Positions 7,110 to 14,644 are shown, numbered from the stretch's first letter. The stretch is DNA of 18,281 bases from Candidatus Dadabacteria bacterium (GCA_022615255.1 JAKEHC010000088.1:1-18281), one strand, 5' to 3'. Numbers and translations are program-made. The notes: a model not told the origin generated them from the letters alone.

Positions 7110-7418
7110 CTAAGGCGTTCCCGTCTTTAACTTGAATGCGAGCTCACTTATCGTTTCAACCAGAAATCGATCTAAAAATACAATTAATACAAGAACTAAA
7201 ATCGGAGATAAGTCAATTCCACCTAAAGGGGGAACGATCCTCCTCGCATACCCAAGCACCGGCTCAGTTACTCTATAGAGAAAACGCACAATGGGGTTAA
7301 ATGGGTCAGGGCTTACCCATGATATTATTGCTCTTATAATTACTATCCACATATAGACATTGAGTAGGTAATGAATCACCGTTGCTAAAGCTTCAATAAG
7401 GTTCCCAAGAACAAACAT
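7110..7418 (-). CDS. yggT: YggT family membrane protein
   Basis: This 102-residue membrane protein has two hydrophobic regions (about residues 3-30 and 68-90) around the family signature IIRAIISWVSPDPFNPIVRF and the loop around YARRIVPPLGGIDLSPI. This is the single-module YggT form; E. coli-type proteins carry two modules. Members are inner-membrane proteins linked to osmotic tolerance and, in some lineages, to membrane or division-site organisation. The specific role here is not known. Its ATG shares one base with the proC stop (TAATG), so the two are likely co-translated. Confidence 0.9.
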   Translation of the reverse strand: MFVLGNLIEALATVIHYLLNVYMWIVIIRAIISWVSPDPFNPIVRFLYRVTEPVLGYARRIVPPLGGIDLSPILVLVLIVFLDRFLVETISELAFKLKTGTP

Positions 7419-8233
7419 TATTTTCCCTCCTTTGATAATTCTCTTGAACGCCTAGTAGCAGCTTGAACAGCAGATATAACACTGCCTCTAAAACCGCCCA
7501 CTTCCAATTCATGAATCCCCTCGATCGTTGTACCACCGGGGGACGATACCTTGTCCTTGAACTCTGCGGGGTGAAGCCCGCCTTCGAGCACCATTTTAGC
7601 AGTGCCATAAACAGTTTGAGCCGAAAGCCTAAGAGCCAGATTTTTTGATAGCCCCATCTTAACTCCCCCATTGGATAGAGCCTCTATGAATATCGCCACA
7701 TAAGCCGGGCCACTGCCACTCAGACCAGTAACAGCGTCAAGAAGATCTTCGTTTTCAACAACATCTACTGTCCCGACGGATTCAAAAATTATTTTGATTT
7801 TATCCTTCTCTTTCTGGTTTATTAGCGGATTGAAATATAGAACCGATGCCCCGGCAAGAACAAGCGCAGGTGTATTGGGCATGACACGGACTATTTTCAC
7901 TCTTCTTTTTATTGTCTGAGAAATAAAGGAAGTGGCTATGCCAGCTGCAATAGAAACAATAACATTCTTGGAAGTTAAAATTCCCTTTATTTCGCTTATA
8001 ATCCTGCCAATCATATTAGGCTTTGTAGCGAGCACAATCAAATCAGAGTATTTCACAACCTCCCTATTTTTTAGTGTAGTCTTGACTCCATAAAGAGAAG
8101 ACATATGGTGCAATCTTTCTTGTATGGCATCACTAAGTATTATTTGATCTTTTGCAAATACACCCGATGTAAGTAATCCCTTTACAAGAGCCTCAGCCAT
8201 GTTTCCTGCGCCTACAAAACCGATTCTTTTCAT
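7418..8233 (-). CDS. proC: pyrroline-5-carboxylate reductase
   Basis: This 271-residue enzyme reduces 1-pyrroline-5-carboxylate to L-proline with NAD(P)H, the last step of proline synthesis. The N-terminal Rossmann motif is GFVGAGNMAEALVKGL. The nucleotide domain contains VRVMPNTPALV. The C-terminal dimerisation and substrate domain carries TGLSGSGPAYV and SSPGGTTIEGI. Length is typical. AGGAG seven bases before the ATG supports the start. It follows yggS after a 111-base gap that holds a degenerate repeat, and overlaps yggT by one base. Confidence 0.95.
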   Translation of the reverse strand: MKRIGFVGAGNMAEALVKGLLTSGVFAKDQIILSDAIQERLHHMSSLYGVKTTLKNREVVKYSDLIVLATKPNMIGRIISEIKGILTSKNVIVSIAAGIATSFISQTIKRRVKIVRVMPNTPALVLAGASVLYFNPLINQKEKDKIKIIFESVGTVDVVENEDLLDAVTGLSGSGPAYVAIFIEALSNGGVKMGLSKNLALRLSAQTVYGTAKMVLEGGLHPAEFKDKVSSPGGTTIEGIHELEVGGFRGSVISAVQAATRRSRELSKEGK

Positions 8234-8255
8234 CCTTATCTCCTGATGCTATTAT

Positions 8256-8337
8256 TTAGCCACAGAGTACACAGGGAGGAGAAACAACTAAAATTATTTT
8301 TTAATCTTTCCTATGGTTCCTCTGTGCTTCCTGTTGC
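8256..8337. repeat. degenerate inverted-repeat element between yggS and proC
   Basis: CACAGAG (8261-8267) and CTCTGTG (8320-8326) form the arms of an imperfect inverted repeat. It resembles the CACAGAG-type dispersed repeats seen in many environmental genomes. It fills the only sizeable gap inside the otherwise tight S2P-yggS-proC-yggT-yggU block. In RNA it could form a long stem. Confidence 0.45.
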
Positions 8338-8344
8338 AAATTCC

Positions 8345-9034
8345 TTATTCACTTCTAGGTCCAAAAATCGCTGTTCCAATTCTAACAATAGTTGCCCCCT
8401 CCTCTATTGCAACCTCAAAATCCCCGCTCATTCCCATAGAAAGCTCCCTTAGGCTCGGAAATTTGCTTTGAAACCGATCTCTTAATTCTCTTGCATTTCT
8501 GAAATATGGCCTTGTCATCTCCGGGTTATCGAAAAGGGGAGGCATTATCATAAGACCCTTAACATCTATTTTAGGAAACCTCAATAAGTCAAGTAAAAAA
8601 CCATCCAGTTCCTCAACCTTAACGCCTCCTTTTACCTCTTCGTCAGCATTTAATTCAACAAGCAGAGGAACCTTAGTTCCGATTTTTTCAGCTCTCTTAT
8701 TTATCTCCTCTGCAACTGAAGCGCTGTCAAGCGAATGTATAAGCCTGACCTTATCCAGGATGTATTTCATCTTATTTCTTTGAAGGCGCCCTATAAAATG
8801 CCACTCGATTTCTCTAGAAGTGGCTTTTTCTACTGCGTTATATTTATCTCTAAACTCCTGGGCATAGTTTTCTCCAAATGTAATAATACCGCAACTTACA
8901 GCCTCGATAACCCTTTCCGCTTCTACTCCTTTAGAAACAGCAACGAGTTTTATTTCACTCGCACTTTTTTGTGCCTTAAAAGCCGCTTTTTCAATTCTCT
9001 CTTTAACACTTTTTAGATTTTCAGCTATATTCAT
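8345..9034 (-). CDS. yggS: YggS/PLPBP family pyridoxal phosphate homeostasis protein
   Basis: This is a PLP-binding single TIM-barrel protein of about 229 residues. Members control the pool of free pyridoxal phosphate and have no known catalytic reaction. Signs are NIAENLKSVKERIEKA at the start, the PLP lysine in KLVAVSKGVE, GENYAQEF, WHFIGRLQRNK, IHSLDS, and LSMGMSGDFEVAIEEG leading to IGTAIFGPR. I use the ATG at 9034, which matches the family N-terminus. TTG (9043) and GTG (9040) lie just upstream in frame, and the nearest AGGGGTG suits TTG better, so the start is uncertain by three residues. It lies 72 bases after the S2P gene. Confidence 0.93.
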   Translation of the reverse strand: MNIAENLKSVKERIEKAAFKAQKSASEIKLVAVSKGVEAERVIEAVSCGIITFGENYAQEFRDKYNAVEKATSREIEWHFIGRLQRNKMKYILDKVRLIHSLDSASVAEEINKRAEKIGTKVPLLVELNADEEVKGGVKVEELDGFLLDLLRFPKIDVKGLMIMPPLFDNPEMTRPYFRNARELRDRFQSKFPSLRELSMGMSGDFEVAIEEGATIVRIGTAIFGPRSE

Positions 9035-9106
9035 CTTCACCAAAGAGTTTTGACACCCCTAGTCCTCTCAGTGAATCAACAAGTTCGGCATAAGGCATCT
9101 TAAGGA

Positions 9107-10234
9107 TCAAACTCCCAAGTCTGATTTAATCATGAGAAGTGTCATTATATCCCTTCTCGTTATTATGCCCACTAGCTTATTCCGTTCTACCACAGGGAGC
9201 CTTCCTAGCTCATTTCTCATAAGTAAATTGAGTGCACTTAATGCTTCTTCCTCGGGACTAATTGCCTGAATCTCAGATGCCTTCATCATTATATCCCCCA
9301 CCCTTTTTTCATGCCAGATATCTTTCGGCACGTTTTTTACTTGACTTACTGAAATCATACCAATTAACTCCCCTCCGCCGCTTACAACAGGAAAGCTAAC
9401 AAAGAGATGATGATAGAAATAATTCTGAACAAGATCGCTTAGAGTGAGAGAGTCGGACACAGAAACAACATTTGGAGTCATAACGTCTTTGACCCTCACG
9501 CCTGATAAAACATCCTTAAAGACGGTCATCTGGTATCCCGACTTTGCAGCCTGGTTTAGAAACATCCCTATAAATACAAACCATATCCCTCCGATAAGAT
9601 TTCCAAGAAAGAAGTTGACTAAACCGAGTAGCATCAAACCTATTCCGAATGCGCTTCCTATCCGGGACACGGTATATGTGGCTTTTTTTATGTCTTGCCA
9701 CTTGTTCCAGAGATAGGCTCTTAGTATCCTTCCTCCATCCAGAGGAAATCCGGGAATCATATTGAAAATAACAAGGGCTATGTTTATGAAAGCAAGGTAC
9801 TCGGATATGGCGAGAAACCCCTTGTGACTTGATGCAAAACCAGTTTTTGATAGAATCCAGAAGATAACCCCGAGTATAAAACTGCAAATAGGACCAGCAA
9901 CAGCTATATTAAACTCCATCTTAGCACTTCTGGGCTCTTCAGAAATCTGAGCCACACCGCCAAATATAAAAAGGGTGATCCTTGGAACAACAATACCGGA
10001 CTTTCGTGCAATATAAGAGTGAGAAAGCTCATGAAGAAGAACGCAGACAAAAAGAAGGACCGCTGAAACGGCGCCCATAATCCAATAAGGCGTTACCCCT
10101 AGGCCTGGATATTCATGTGGGAAATAACTAGAAGCCAAGCTCCATGCAACTAGGGCAAAAATTATTAGCCATGAATAATCAACCCAGATTTCGATCCCAA
10201 AAATCTTGGTCACTCTTATTCCCTTTCCAAACAT
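9107..10234 (-). CDS. site-2 protease (M50 family) with two CBS domains
   Basis: This 375-residue intramembrane metalloprotease resembles the CBS-bearing SpoIVFB-like group. About six hydrophobic segments span residues 18-225. The zinc site is HELSH (His68, Glu69, His72), with the third ligand in NMIPGFPLDGG (Asp166). A CBS pair follows at about 247-300 and 312-372 (VKDVMTPNVVSVS, VGDIMMKASEIQ), usually a sensor of adenine nucleotides. Such proteases release membrane-bound factors by cutting within the membrane; the substrate here is unknown. AGAGGTG seven bases before the ATG supports the start. It is first in the minus-strand block with yggS and proC. Confidence 0.9.
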   Translation of the reverse strand: MFGKGIRVTKIFGIEIWVDYSWLIIFALVAWSLASSYFPHEYPGLGVTPYWIMGAVSAVLLFVCVLLHELSHSYIARKSGIVVPRITLFIFGGVAQISEEPRSAKMEFNIAVAGPICSFILGVIFWILSKTGFASSHKGFLAISEYLAFINIALVIFNMIPGFPLDGGRILRAYLWNKWQDIKKATYTVSRIGSAFGIGLMLLGLVNFFLGNLIGGIWFVFIGMFLNQAAKSGYQMTVFKDVLSGVRVKDVMTPNVVSVSDSLTLSDLVQNYFYHHLFVSFPVVSGGGELIGMISVSQVKNVPKDIWHEKRVGDIMMKASEIQAISPEEEALSALNLLMRNELGRLPVVERNKLVGIITRRDIMTLLMIKSDLGV

Positions 10235-10288
10235 AATGGTACACCTCTATAAAAGTTCATACTTAAATTGCTAAAATATAACATACTA

Positions 10289-10354
10289 AGAGGGAGGATA
10301 TCAGGAAACCCTCTTGGAACGACGCTAGGCAGGGTTTTTCCAAACCCTCCATCC
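10289..10354. repeat. imperfect inverted repeat, first of three upstream of prmC
   Basis: GGAAACCCTC-like and CAGGGTTTTTCC-like arms, plus outer AGGGAGGAT and AACCCTCCATCC segments, make an imperfect nested palindrome. It has no coding content. The form suggests a dispersed repeat and could also act as a bidirectional terminator between the divergent S2P and prmC genes. Confidence 0.4.
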
Positions 10355-10372
10355 TAATAATAGATAACCAGT

Positions 10373-10425
10373 GTAGGAGCGGCTTCAAGCCGCGATTTTT
10401 TCGCGCCAGGATGGGGCGCTCCTAC
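10373..10425. repeat. GTAGGAGCG palindromic element
   Basis: The arms GTAGGAGCG (10373-10381) and CGCTCCTAC (10417-10425) are exact complements around a GC-rich middle that itself contains GCGGCTTCAAGCCGC. It resembles REP-like elements spread through many bacterial genomes. Confidence 0.6.
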
Positions 10426-10431
10426 GTTATT

Positions 10432-10459
10432 GTAGAGACACGCCATGGCGTGTCTCTAC
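10432..10459. repeat. perfect 28-base palindrome
   Basis: The 14-base arm GTAGAGACACGCCA is followed directly by its exact reverse complement. It sits seven bases after the previous palindromic element. It is likely another dispersed REP-like unit; cruciform or hairpin formation is expected. Confidence 0.65.
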
Positions 10460-10549
10460 TTCTGGCTTCTAGCTACAATTAGACCGCGCCAAGCCCATCC
10501 GTATCTCGATGGGAACCTTTAGCCCTCCCTATCATTCAAACCCTCCAAT

Positions 10550-10578
10550 TTGAAAATTTCTGTTAAACTAAATAGAAT
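10550..10578 (+). promoter_or_regulatory. sigma70-like promoter of prmC-murA-hisG
   Basis: TTGAAA (10550-10555) and TAGAAT (10573-10578) are separated by exactly 17 bases, each one mismatch from consensus. Transcription would start near 10585, giving a leader of about 33 bases to the TTG at 10618 but only about nine to the ATG at 10594. Confidence 0.65.
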
Positions 10579-10603
10579 TTTCTACATTAACTAATGAAAA
10601 AAA

Positions 10604-10610
10604 GAGAAGG
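10604..10610 (+). promoter_or_regulatory. ribosome binding site favouring a TTG start for prmC
   Basis: GAGAAGG lies seven bases before TTG 10618. No ribosome site precedes ATG 10594, which would add eight residues. Confidence 0.5.
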
Positions 10611-10617
10611 TATATTT

Positions 10618-11532
10618 TTGAGGGAGCTTTATCTTAAAGGAAAAAATTTACTAATAGAATCAGACATAGAAAACCCGGAGCTAGAGGCGTCGCTTCTCCT
10701 TCGCAAGGTTCTTGGGATAAAGACTGTGGATATATTCACCCACCCTGATAAGTGTGTGCAATCCGAGAAGGTTAAAGAATTCGAATCACTGCTTGAGAGA
10801 AGACTAAAAAGGGAACCTATCGCCTACATTCTTGGTGAAAAAGAGTTTTACTCAAGGCCCTTTATCGTAACCCCTGATGTCCTAATACCAAGACCGGAGA
10901 CCGAGCTATTAGTAGAAGAAGTTTTGAAGATAACGAAGAGTATTCCCCGTCCTCTTGTTCTGGATGTTGGTTCAGGCAGCGGATGTATTGCGGTCACCAT
11001 CGCTTGCGAAGTGCAAAATGCAGAAATCTTTGCCACTGATATCTCGTTTGAGGCGCTTATGGTTGCAAGGGCAAATTCAGAAAGACATAAAGTTGCAAAA
11101 AGAATTTCTCTCATCTGCGGAGATCTTTTAAGCTGTTTCAACGAACAGGCTTTTGATATAATAGTTTCAAACCCGCCTTATATAGCCGAGTGTGATTTTT
11201 ATGGGCTTGATTCTGATATTAGGGATTTTGAGCCTAGAGTGTCGCTTGTCGGAGGTAGCCAGGCATTTCGACTCCGCCCTTCGACCGCCCGGTCTGAGCT
11301 TGTCGAAGACCCATGGCACACCACGGGCGAGGAGGGTTTAAAGTGTACAAGAAAGATAATAAATTATGCTAGGAGGATGCTGAAAAGCGGCGGATGGTGT
11401 ATTATTGAAGTTGGAGAAAATCAATCTGAAAATGTGTCAGAGATTTTCAAAGCATATGGTTTTAGAGAGGTCGCCACAGTAAAAGACCTATCAGGAATGG
11501 AAAGGGTGGTTAATGGAAAATGGAAAAGATAA
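10618..11532 (+). CDS. prmC: peptide chain release factor N5-glutamine methyltransferase with an in-frame insertion
   Basis: PrmC methylates the Gln of the GGQ motif in release factors using S-adenosylmethionine. The N-terminal helical domain (around IENPELEASLLLRKVLG) is followed by EPIAYILGEKEFY and the segment VLIPRPETELLVEE. The SAM loop is LDVGSGSGCIAVTIA, and the catalytic NPPY is at residues 185-188 counting from TTG 10618. Between LVGG and EEGLKC, where relatives read directly GG-E-(D/E)-GL, 24 extra residues occur (214-237, bases 11257-11328). Their DNA looks like a dispersed palindromic element. The insertion is in frame with no stop, in a loop after NPPY, so activity may survive. 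ATG 10594 is an alternative start. The usual neighbour prfA is not upstream. The gene overlaps murA by 13 bases. Confidence 0.93.
   Translation: MRELYLKGKNLLIESDIENPELEASLLLRKVLGIKTVDIFTHPDKCVQSEKVKEFESLLERRLKREPIAYILGEKEFYSRPFIVTPDVLIPRPETELLVEEVLKITKSIPRPLVLDVGSGSGCIAVTIACEVQNAEIFATDISFEALMVARANSERHKVAKRISLICGDLLSCFNEQAFDIIVSNPPYIAECDFYGLDSDIRDFEPRVSLVGGSQAFRLRPSTARSELVEDPWHTTGEEGLKCTRKIINYARRMLKSGGWCIIEVGENQSENVSEIFKAYGFREVATVKDLSGMERVVNGKWKR
11257..11328 (+). repeat. 72-base palindromic-type element inserted in frame in prmC
   Basis: The stretch holds exactly 24 codons that relatives lack at this conserved loop. It contains complementary TTCGAC (11267-11272) and GTCGAA (11302-11307) and a GC-rich middle unlike the flanking gene. 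Its peptide (FRLRPSTARSELVEDP) is the kind of translation produced by TCGAC-type dispersed repeats in environmental genomes. The exact ends are inferred from the protein alignment and may shift by a few bases. Confidence 0.65.
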
Positions 11533-12776
11533 TTGTTGAAGGTGGCAAGAGATTAGAGGGTGAGGTCACAATAAGCGGCGCTAAAAACGCCGTACTCCCA
11601 CTTATGGCGTCCTGCATTCTTACTGAAGGCATGAGCTTATTTACAAATGTTCCAGAGCTAGACGATGTTAAGACTATGTCAAAGCTACTCAGAATTTTGG
11701 GTGCGGAGGTTGAATATGAAAACGGCACCCTATCTATTGATACAACCCGCCTGAATAACTGGGTCGCTCCATATGAACTGGTTAAAACCATGCGAGCTTC
11801 AGTGCTTGTCCTCGGTCCGCTTATCGCACGATTCGGACGAGCTAGGGTATCCCTGCCCGGAGGATGTGCTATTGGAGAAAGGCCTATTGATCAACACCTG
11901 AAAGGTTTTGGTATCCTCGGGGCAGAGATTAAAATCGAAGAGGGCTATTTAGAAGCTTCGGCAGCTAAACTGAACGGTAGAGTGATACCATTTGATATTT
12001 CAACCGTTACTGGCACAGAAAACATCATACTTGCCTCTGTTCTCGCAAAGGGTGAGACTATGCTTCTTAATGCGGCCTGCGAGCCGGAGGTTACAGAGCT
12101 CGCCCGCGTTCTTAATAAAATGGGCGCAAACATAGAAGGCGCAGGAACGGATATAATCACCATAAAAGGCGTAGAAAGGCTCTCACCAATAAAAGGACAC
12201 GAGGTAATGCCTGATAGAATCGAAGCCGGAACCTTTCTAATTGCATCTGCCATTACTCAAGGTGATATAATATTAAAAAAATGCAGGTTTGAAAACACAG
12301 GTGCGCTCATCGGCAAACTGCTCGAAGTTGGAGCAGATGTATCCCGATTAGACGGTGGCATAAGGGTGCAGGGAAGTGATAAAATAAAGAGTGTTGATAT
12401 TACAACCCTTCCTTATCCCGGATTTCCTACCGATATGCAGGCGCAGATGATGACCCTTATGAGCATTGGCGATGGCCTTAGCATTATTACTGAAACCATT
12501 TTCCCTCAGAGATTCATGCATGCAGGAGAATTAAGACGTATGGGAGCAGAAATAAAGCTCGTCGGTAACAACGCTGTAGTTAGAGGAGTGCCTTATCTTA
12601 GCGGAGCGCCAACTATGGCGGGGGATTTAAGAGCAAGTGCATCTCTGATCTTAGCCGGCCTACTGGCCCGTGGAAAAACAGAGGTTTCAAGGGTTTATCA
12701 TTTAGACCGCGGCTATGAGAGGCTTGATAAAAAACTGGAAGCGCTCGGGGCACGAATCTGGAGAGAAAAAGAATGA
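11520..12776 (+). CDS. murA: UDP-N-acetylglucosamine 1-carboxyvinyltransferase
   Basis: MurA transfers enolpyruvate from PEP to UDP-GlcNAc, the first committed step of peptidoglycan precursor synthesis in the cytoplasm. The 418 residues match the family length. Visible landmarks are Lys22 in SGAKNAVLPL, the active-site Cys116 in LPGGCAIGERPIDQHL (the residue alkylated by fosfomycin), FDISTVTGTENI, PDRIEAGTFLI, PTDMQAQMM, and ETIFPQRFMH. The start lies inside prmC, with AGGGTGG about ten bases upstream. The stop overlaps hisG by four bases (ATGA), so prmC-murA-hisG are probably co-translated. All key residues are present. Confidence 0.97.
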   Translation: MEKIIVEGGKRLEGEVTISGAKNAVLPLMASCILTEGMSLFTNVPELDDVKTMSKLLRILGAEVEYENGTLSIDTTRLNNWVAPYELVKTMRASVLVLGPLIARFGRARVSLPGGCAIGERPIDQHLKGFGILGAEIKIEEGYLEASAAKLNGRVIPFDISTVTGTENIILASVLAKGETMLLNAACEPEVTELARVLNKMGANIEGAGTDIITIKGVERLSPIKGHEVMPDRIEAGTFLIASAITQGDIILKKCRFENTGALIGKLLEVGADVSRLDGGIRVQGSDKIKSVDITTLPYPGFPTDMQAQMMTLMSIGDGLSIITETIFPQRFMHAGELRRMGAEIKLVGNNAVVRGVPYLSGAPTMAGDLRASASLILAGLLARGKTEVSRVYHLDRGYERLDKKLEALGARIWREKE

Positions 12777-13396
12777 TAACCCTTGCAATCTCCAGAGGCA
12801 GGATTCTAAAAGAAGCAACAGTGCTTTTGAGAAGGGCTGGATTCTCATTAAGCGGCATCTCAAACGGCTCTAGAAAGCTTATATTTCAGTACCCGAAGGA
12901 TGGGATTAAGATATTGATCATCCGTCCGGCAGATGTACCGCCCTATGTAGAATATGGTGCAGGAGACTGCGGGATTGTAGGAAAGGATACACTCATTGAA
13001 GAAAAATACGATTTGTATGAGCCGCTCGATTTAGGTATTGGAAAATGCAAGCTTGTTGTTGCCGGCCCAAAGGGGTTTGATCTGTCATCCGCTAGAATCC
13101 TCCGAGTTGCAACGAAATACCCTAGAGTCGCACATGAGCACTTTGCGAAAAAGGGGGTAAGCGCCGAGATCGTAAAACTATATGGCTCTATCGAGCTTGC
13201 TCCAATCGTTGGGCTTTCAGATGTTATAGTAGACCTGAGCGCTACTGGAAAAACACTTAAAAAAAATAATCTTGTCGAGATTGAAACAATAGCTAATATT
13301 ACAGCGAGGCTGGTCGTAAACAGGGTAAGTATGAAGGTAAAATCCAACGAAATAAAAAACTTTATAGAAAGGCTTAAAGAGGTTCGCGAGATTTAA
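12773..13396 (+). CDS. hisG: ATP phosphoribosyltransferase, short form
   Basis: HisG condenses ATP with PRPP in the first step of histidine synthesis. This 207-residue protein is the short form, lacking the C-terminal regulatory domain. Landmarks are MITLAISRGRILKEA at the start, RPADVPPYVEYGAGDCGIVG, and the PRPP-binding region around PIVGLSDVIVDLSATGKTL. Short HisG normally needs the partner HisZ for activity and feedback control; no hisZ is in this window. It overlaps murA by ATGA and is the last gene before convergent transcription from the nuclease gene. No clear terminator is seen in the 47-base gap. Confidence 0.95.
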   Translation: MITLAISRGRILKEATVLLRRAGFSLSGISNGSRKLIFQYPKDGIKILIIRPADVPPYVEYGAGDCGIVGKDTLIEEKYDLYEPLDLGIGKCKLVVAGPKGFDLSSARILRVATKYPRVAHEHFAKKGVSAEIVKLYGSIELAPIVGLSDVIVDLSATGKTLKKNNLVEIETIANITARLVVNRVSMKVKSNEIKNFIERLKEVREI

Positions 13397-13443
13397 AAGA
13401 AACGTAATAAAAATCATGAATCCTACTGTTACCGGCTTATAAT

Positions 13444-14637
13444 TTACTCCTCTTTCCCCTTCTTTTTCACAAGAGTTACAGATTTCTTTTCTTCTTTTTC
13501 CGCAAATTCCTCTACATTCTCTAGTATATCTTCATTCCACCCCCCTTCCTGAACCTTTTTGGCAAGCTTCCTTACATCAAGCGATGAGACCTCATCCCAT
13601 TTACCTTCAGCTTTAATTACTTTCTCAAGCTCAATCCTTTTTTCATCCCTTGTATCTGGAAAGCTAAGCTTAGTTTCCTTCTTGATCTTAGCCATCTTAT
13701 TGCTGCCAAAGATCCTGTCCACCCCTTCCCTATCGGAGTAATTAATTAACTCTTCTTTTGTCTCTTCTATCTCTGACTCGATCTCTTTCCCCTCATTCTG
13801 AAGACCTTCTAACCTATCTACGAGTTTTACCCCTTCTTCTTTCGAAACCTCCCTTGGAGGAAGGCGCTCGATTATGAATAAGTGCTTCCATAGAGGGCAT
13901 ATCGCTTGATATGAACACCAACCGCAGAGAGATGATTCCCTCGGAGAAAACTCAGACGCTGACTCTATTTCGGTAATGAGAGCTATTTTATCAGCCCTTA
14001 ATTTTTCAATATCTCCGTCTGATCTCGACGATGTTATCTCTTTATTAAACACCAAATAGTGCCAGATGAACTTAACCGAGTGGACATCCCTCCACATCTC
14101 CTTCACGCCTATCTGATAAAGGGCAAGTTGCTTATCTTCATCCTTGTCCTTTTGAGCGGGTAATGTTCCGTCTGTTTTGTAATCATGAATCTCGTAAGTG
14201 CCGTCAGGAGCGATGGCAAGACGGTCTATAAAACCGCGCATCTTATGTCTCCCTTCATTATCCAAAGAAAATAAGACCCTCTTCTCCACATGAATAGTCC
14301 TTGATTGATTGAAAGGATAGTAACTCTCATAGTAATCCTCGATACATTTTTCACCGAGCGTCTTGTAGTCGTCCTTAGTAAGATCCTTTTTGACAATTCT
14401 TATATTGTCATCCCAATCCCTTGCCCATATCTCGTGATAGTATTCGAGAACCCTTTCAAGAGGAACTAACTTAGCAGATATTACATTCTTATATAGCCTT
14501 TCAAGCGTCTCGTGAACGCACGAGCCCATAAAGGGCTCTATTGTTTTTACCTCCGGGATTTTATCAATGTATCTCAGCTTATACTTGTAGGGACACTGCT
14601 TATAAGTGGCTAGTCTTGTGTATGAATATAATCCCAA
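13444..14637 (-). CDS. RecB/Cas4-like PD-(D/E)XK nuclease with four candidate iron-sulfur cysteines
   Basis: The first 255 of 397 residues form a PDDEXK_1-type nuclease domain. It has YSYTRLATYKQCPYKYKLRY at the start, His42 in GSCVHETLE, Asp138 in RGFIDRL, the core Asp152 and Lys154 in EIHDYKT, and Gln170/Tyr174 in QLALYQ. Cys15 near the N-terminus, with Cys238, Cys241 and Cys247 (C-x2-C-x5-C), gives the cysteine pattern of AddB, Cas4 and related 4Fe-4S nucleases. The last 140 residues are charged and helical (about 264-305 likely coiled coil) with no recognised domain. The start is TTG 14637, with AAGGAG seven bases upstream. No helicase or cas gene is adjacent. A role in DNA repair or end processing is inferred from the family. 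Confidence 0.82.
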   Translation of the reverse strand: MGLYSYTRLATYKQCPYKYKLRYIDKIPEVKTIEPFMGSCVHETLERLYKNVISAKLVPLERVLEYYHEIWARDWDDNIRIVKKDLTKDDYKTLGEKCIEDYYESYYPFNQSRTIHVEKRVLFSLDNEGRHKMRGFIDRLAIAPDGTYEIHDYKTDGTLPAQKDKDEDKQLALYQIGVKEMWRDVHSVKFIWHYLVFNKEITSSRSDGDIEKLRADKIALITEIESASEFSPRESSLCGWCSYQAICPLWKHLFIIERLPPREVSKEEGVKLVDRLEGLQNEGKEIESEIEETKEELINYSDREGVDRIFGSNKMAKIKKETKLSFPDTRDEKRIELEKVIKAEGKWDEVSSLDVRKLAKKVQEGGWNEDILENVEEFAEKEEKKSVTLVKKKGKEE

Positions 14638-14644
14638 AACTCGA

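Noticed and set aside
9021..9098. 25-codon minus-strand frame (MPYAELVDSLRGLGVSK) between the S2P and yggS genes, overlapping the yggS start
   Set aside because: Composition is protein-like, but there is no ribosome site and it runs into yggS. It could be a coupling peptide or a frame-shifted end of the S2P gene; evidence is too thin.
10289..10459. Possible CRISPR array upstream of prmC
   Set aside because: The three palindromes differ from one another and are not regularly spaced; no direct repeat with spacers is present anywhere in the window.
12943..13347. 134-codon open frame on the minus strand
   Set aside because: It lies wholly opposite hisG, whose plus-strand product is clearly recognised. 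The minus translation shows no motif and has no ribosome site.
13397..13443. Terminator between convergent hisG and the nuclease gene
   Set aside because: No stem with a T-run could be found on either strand in this short gap.
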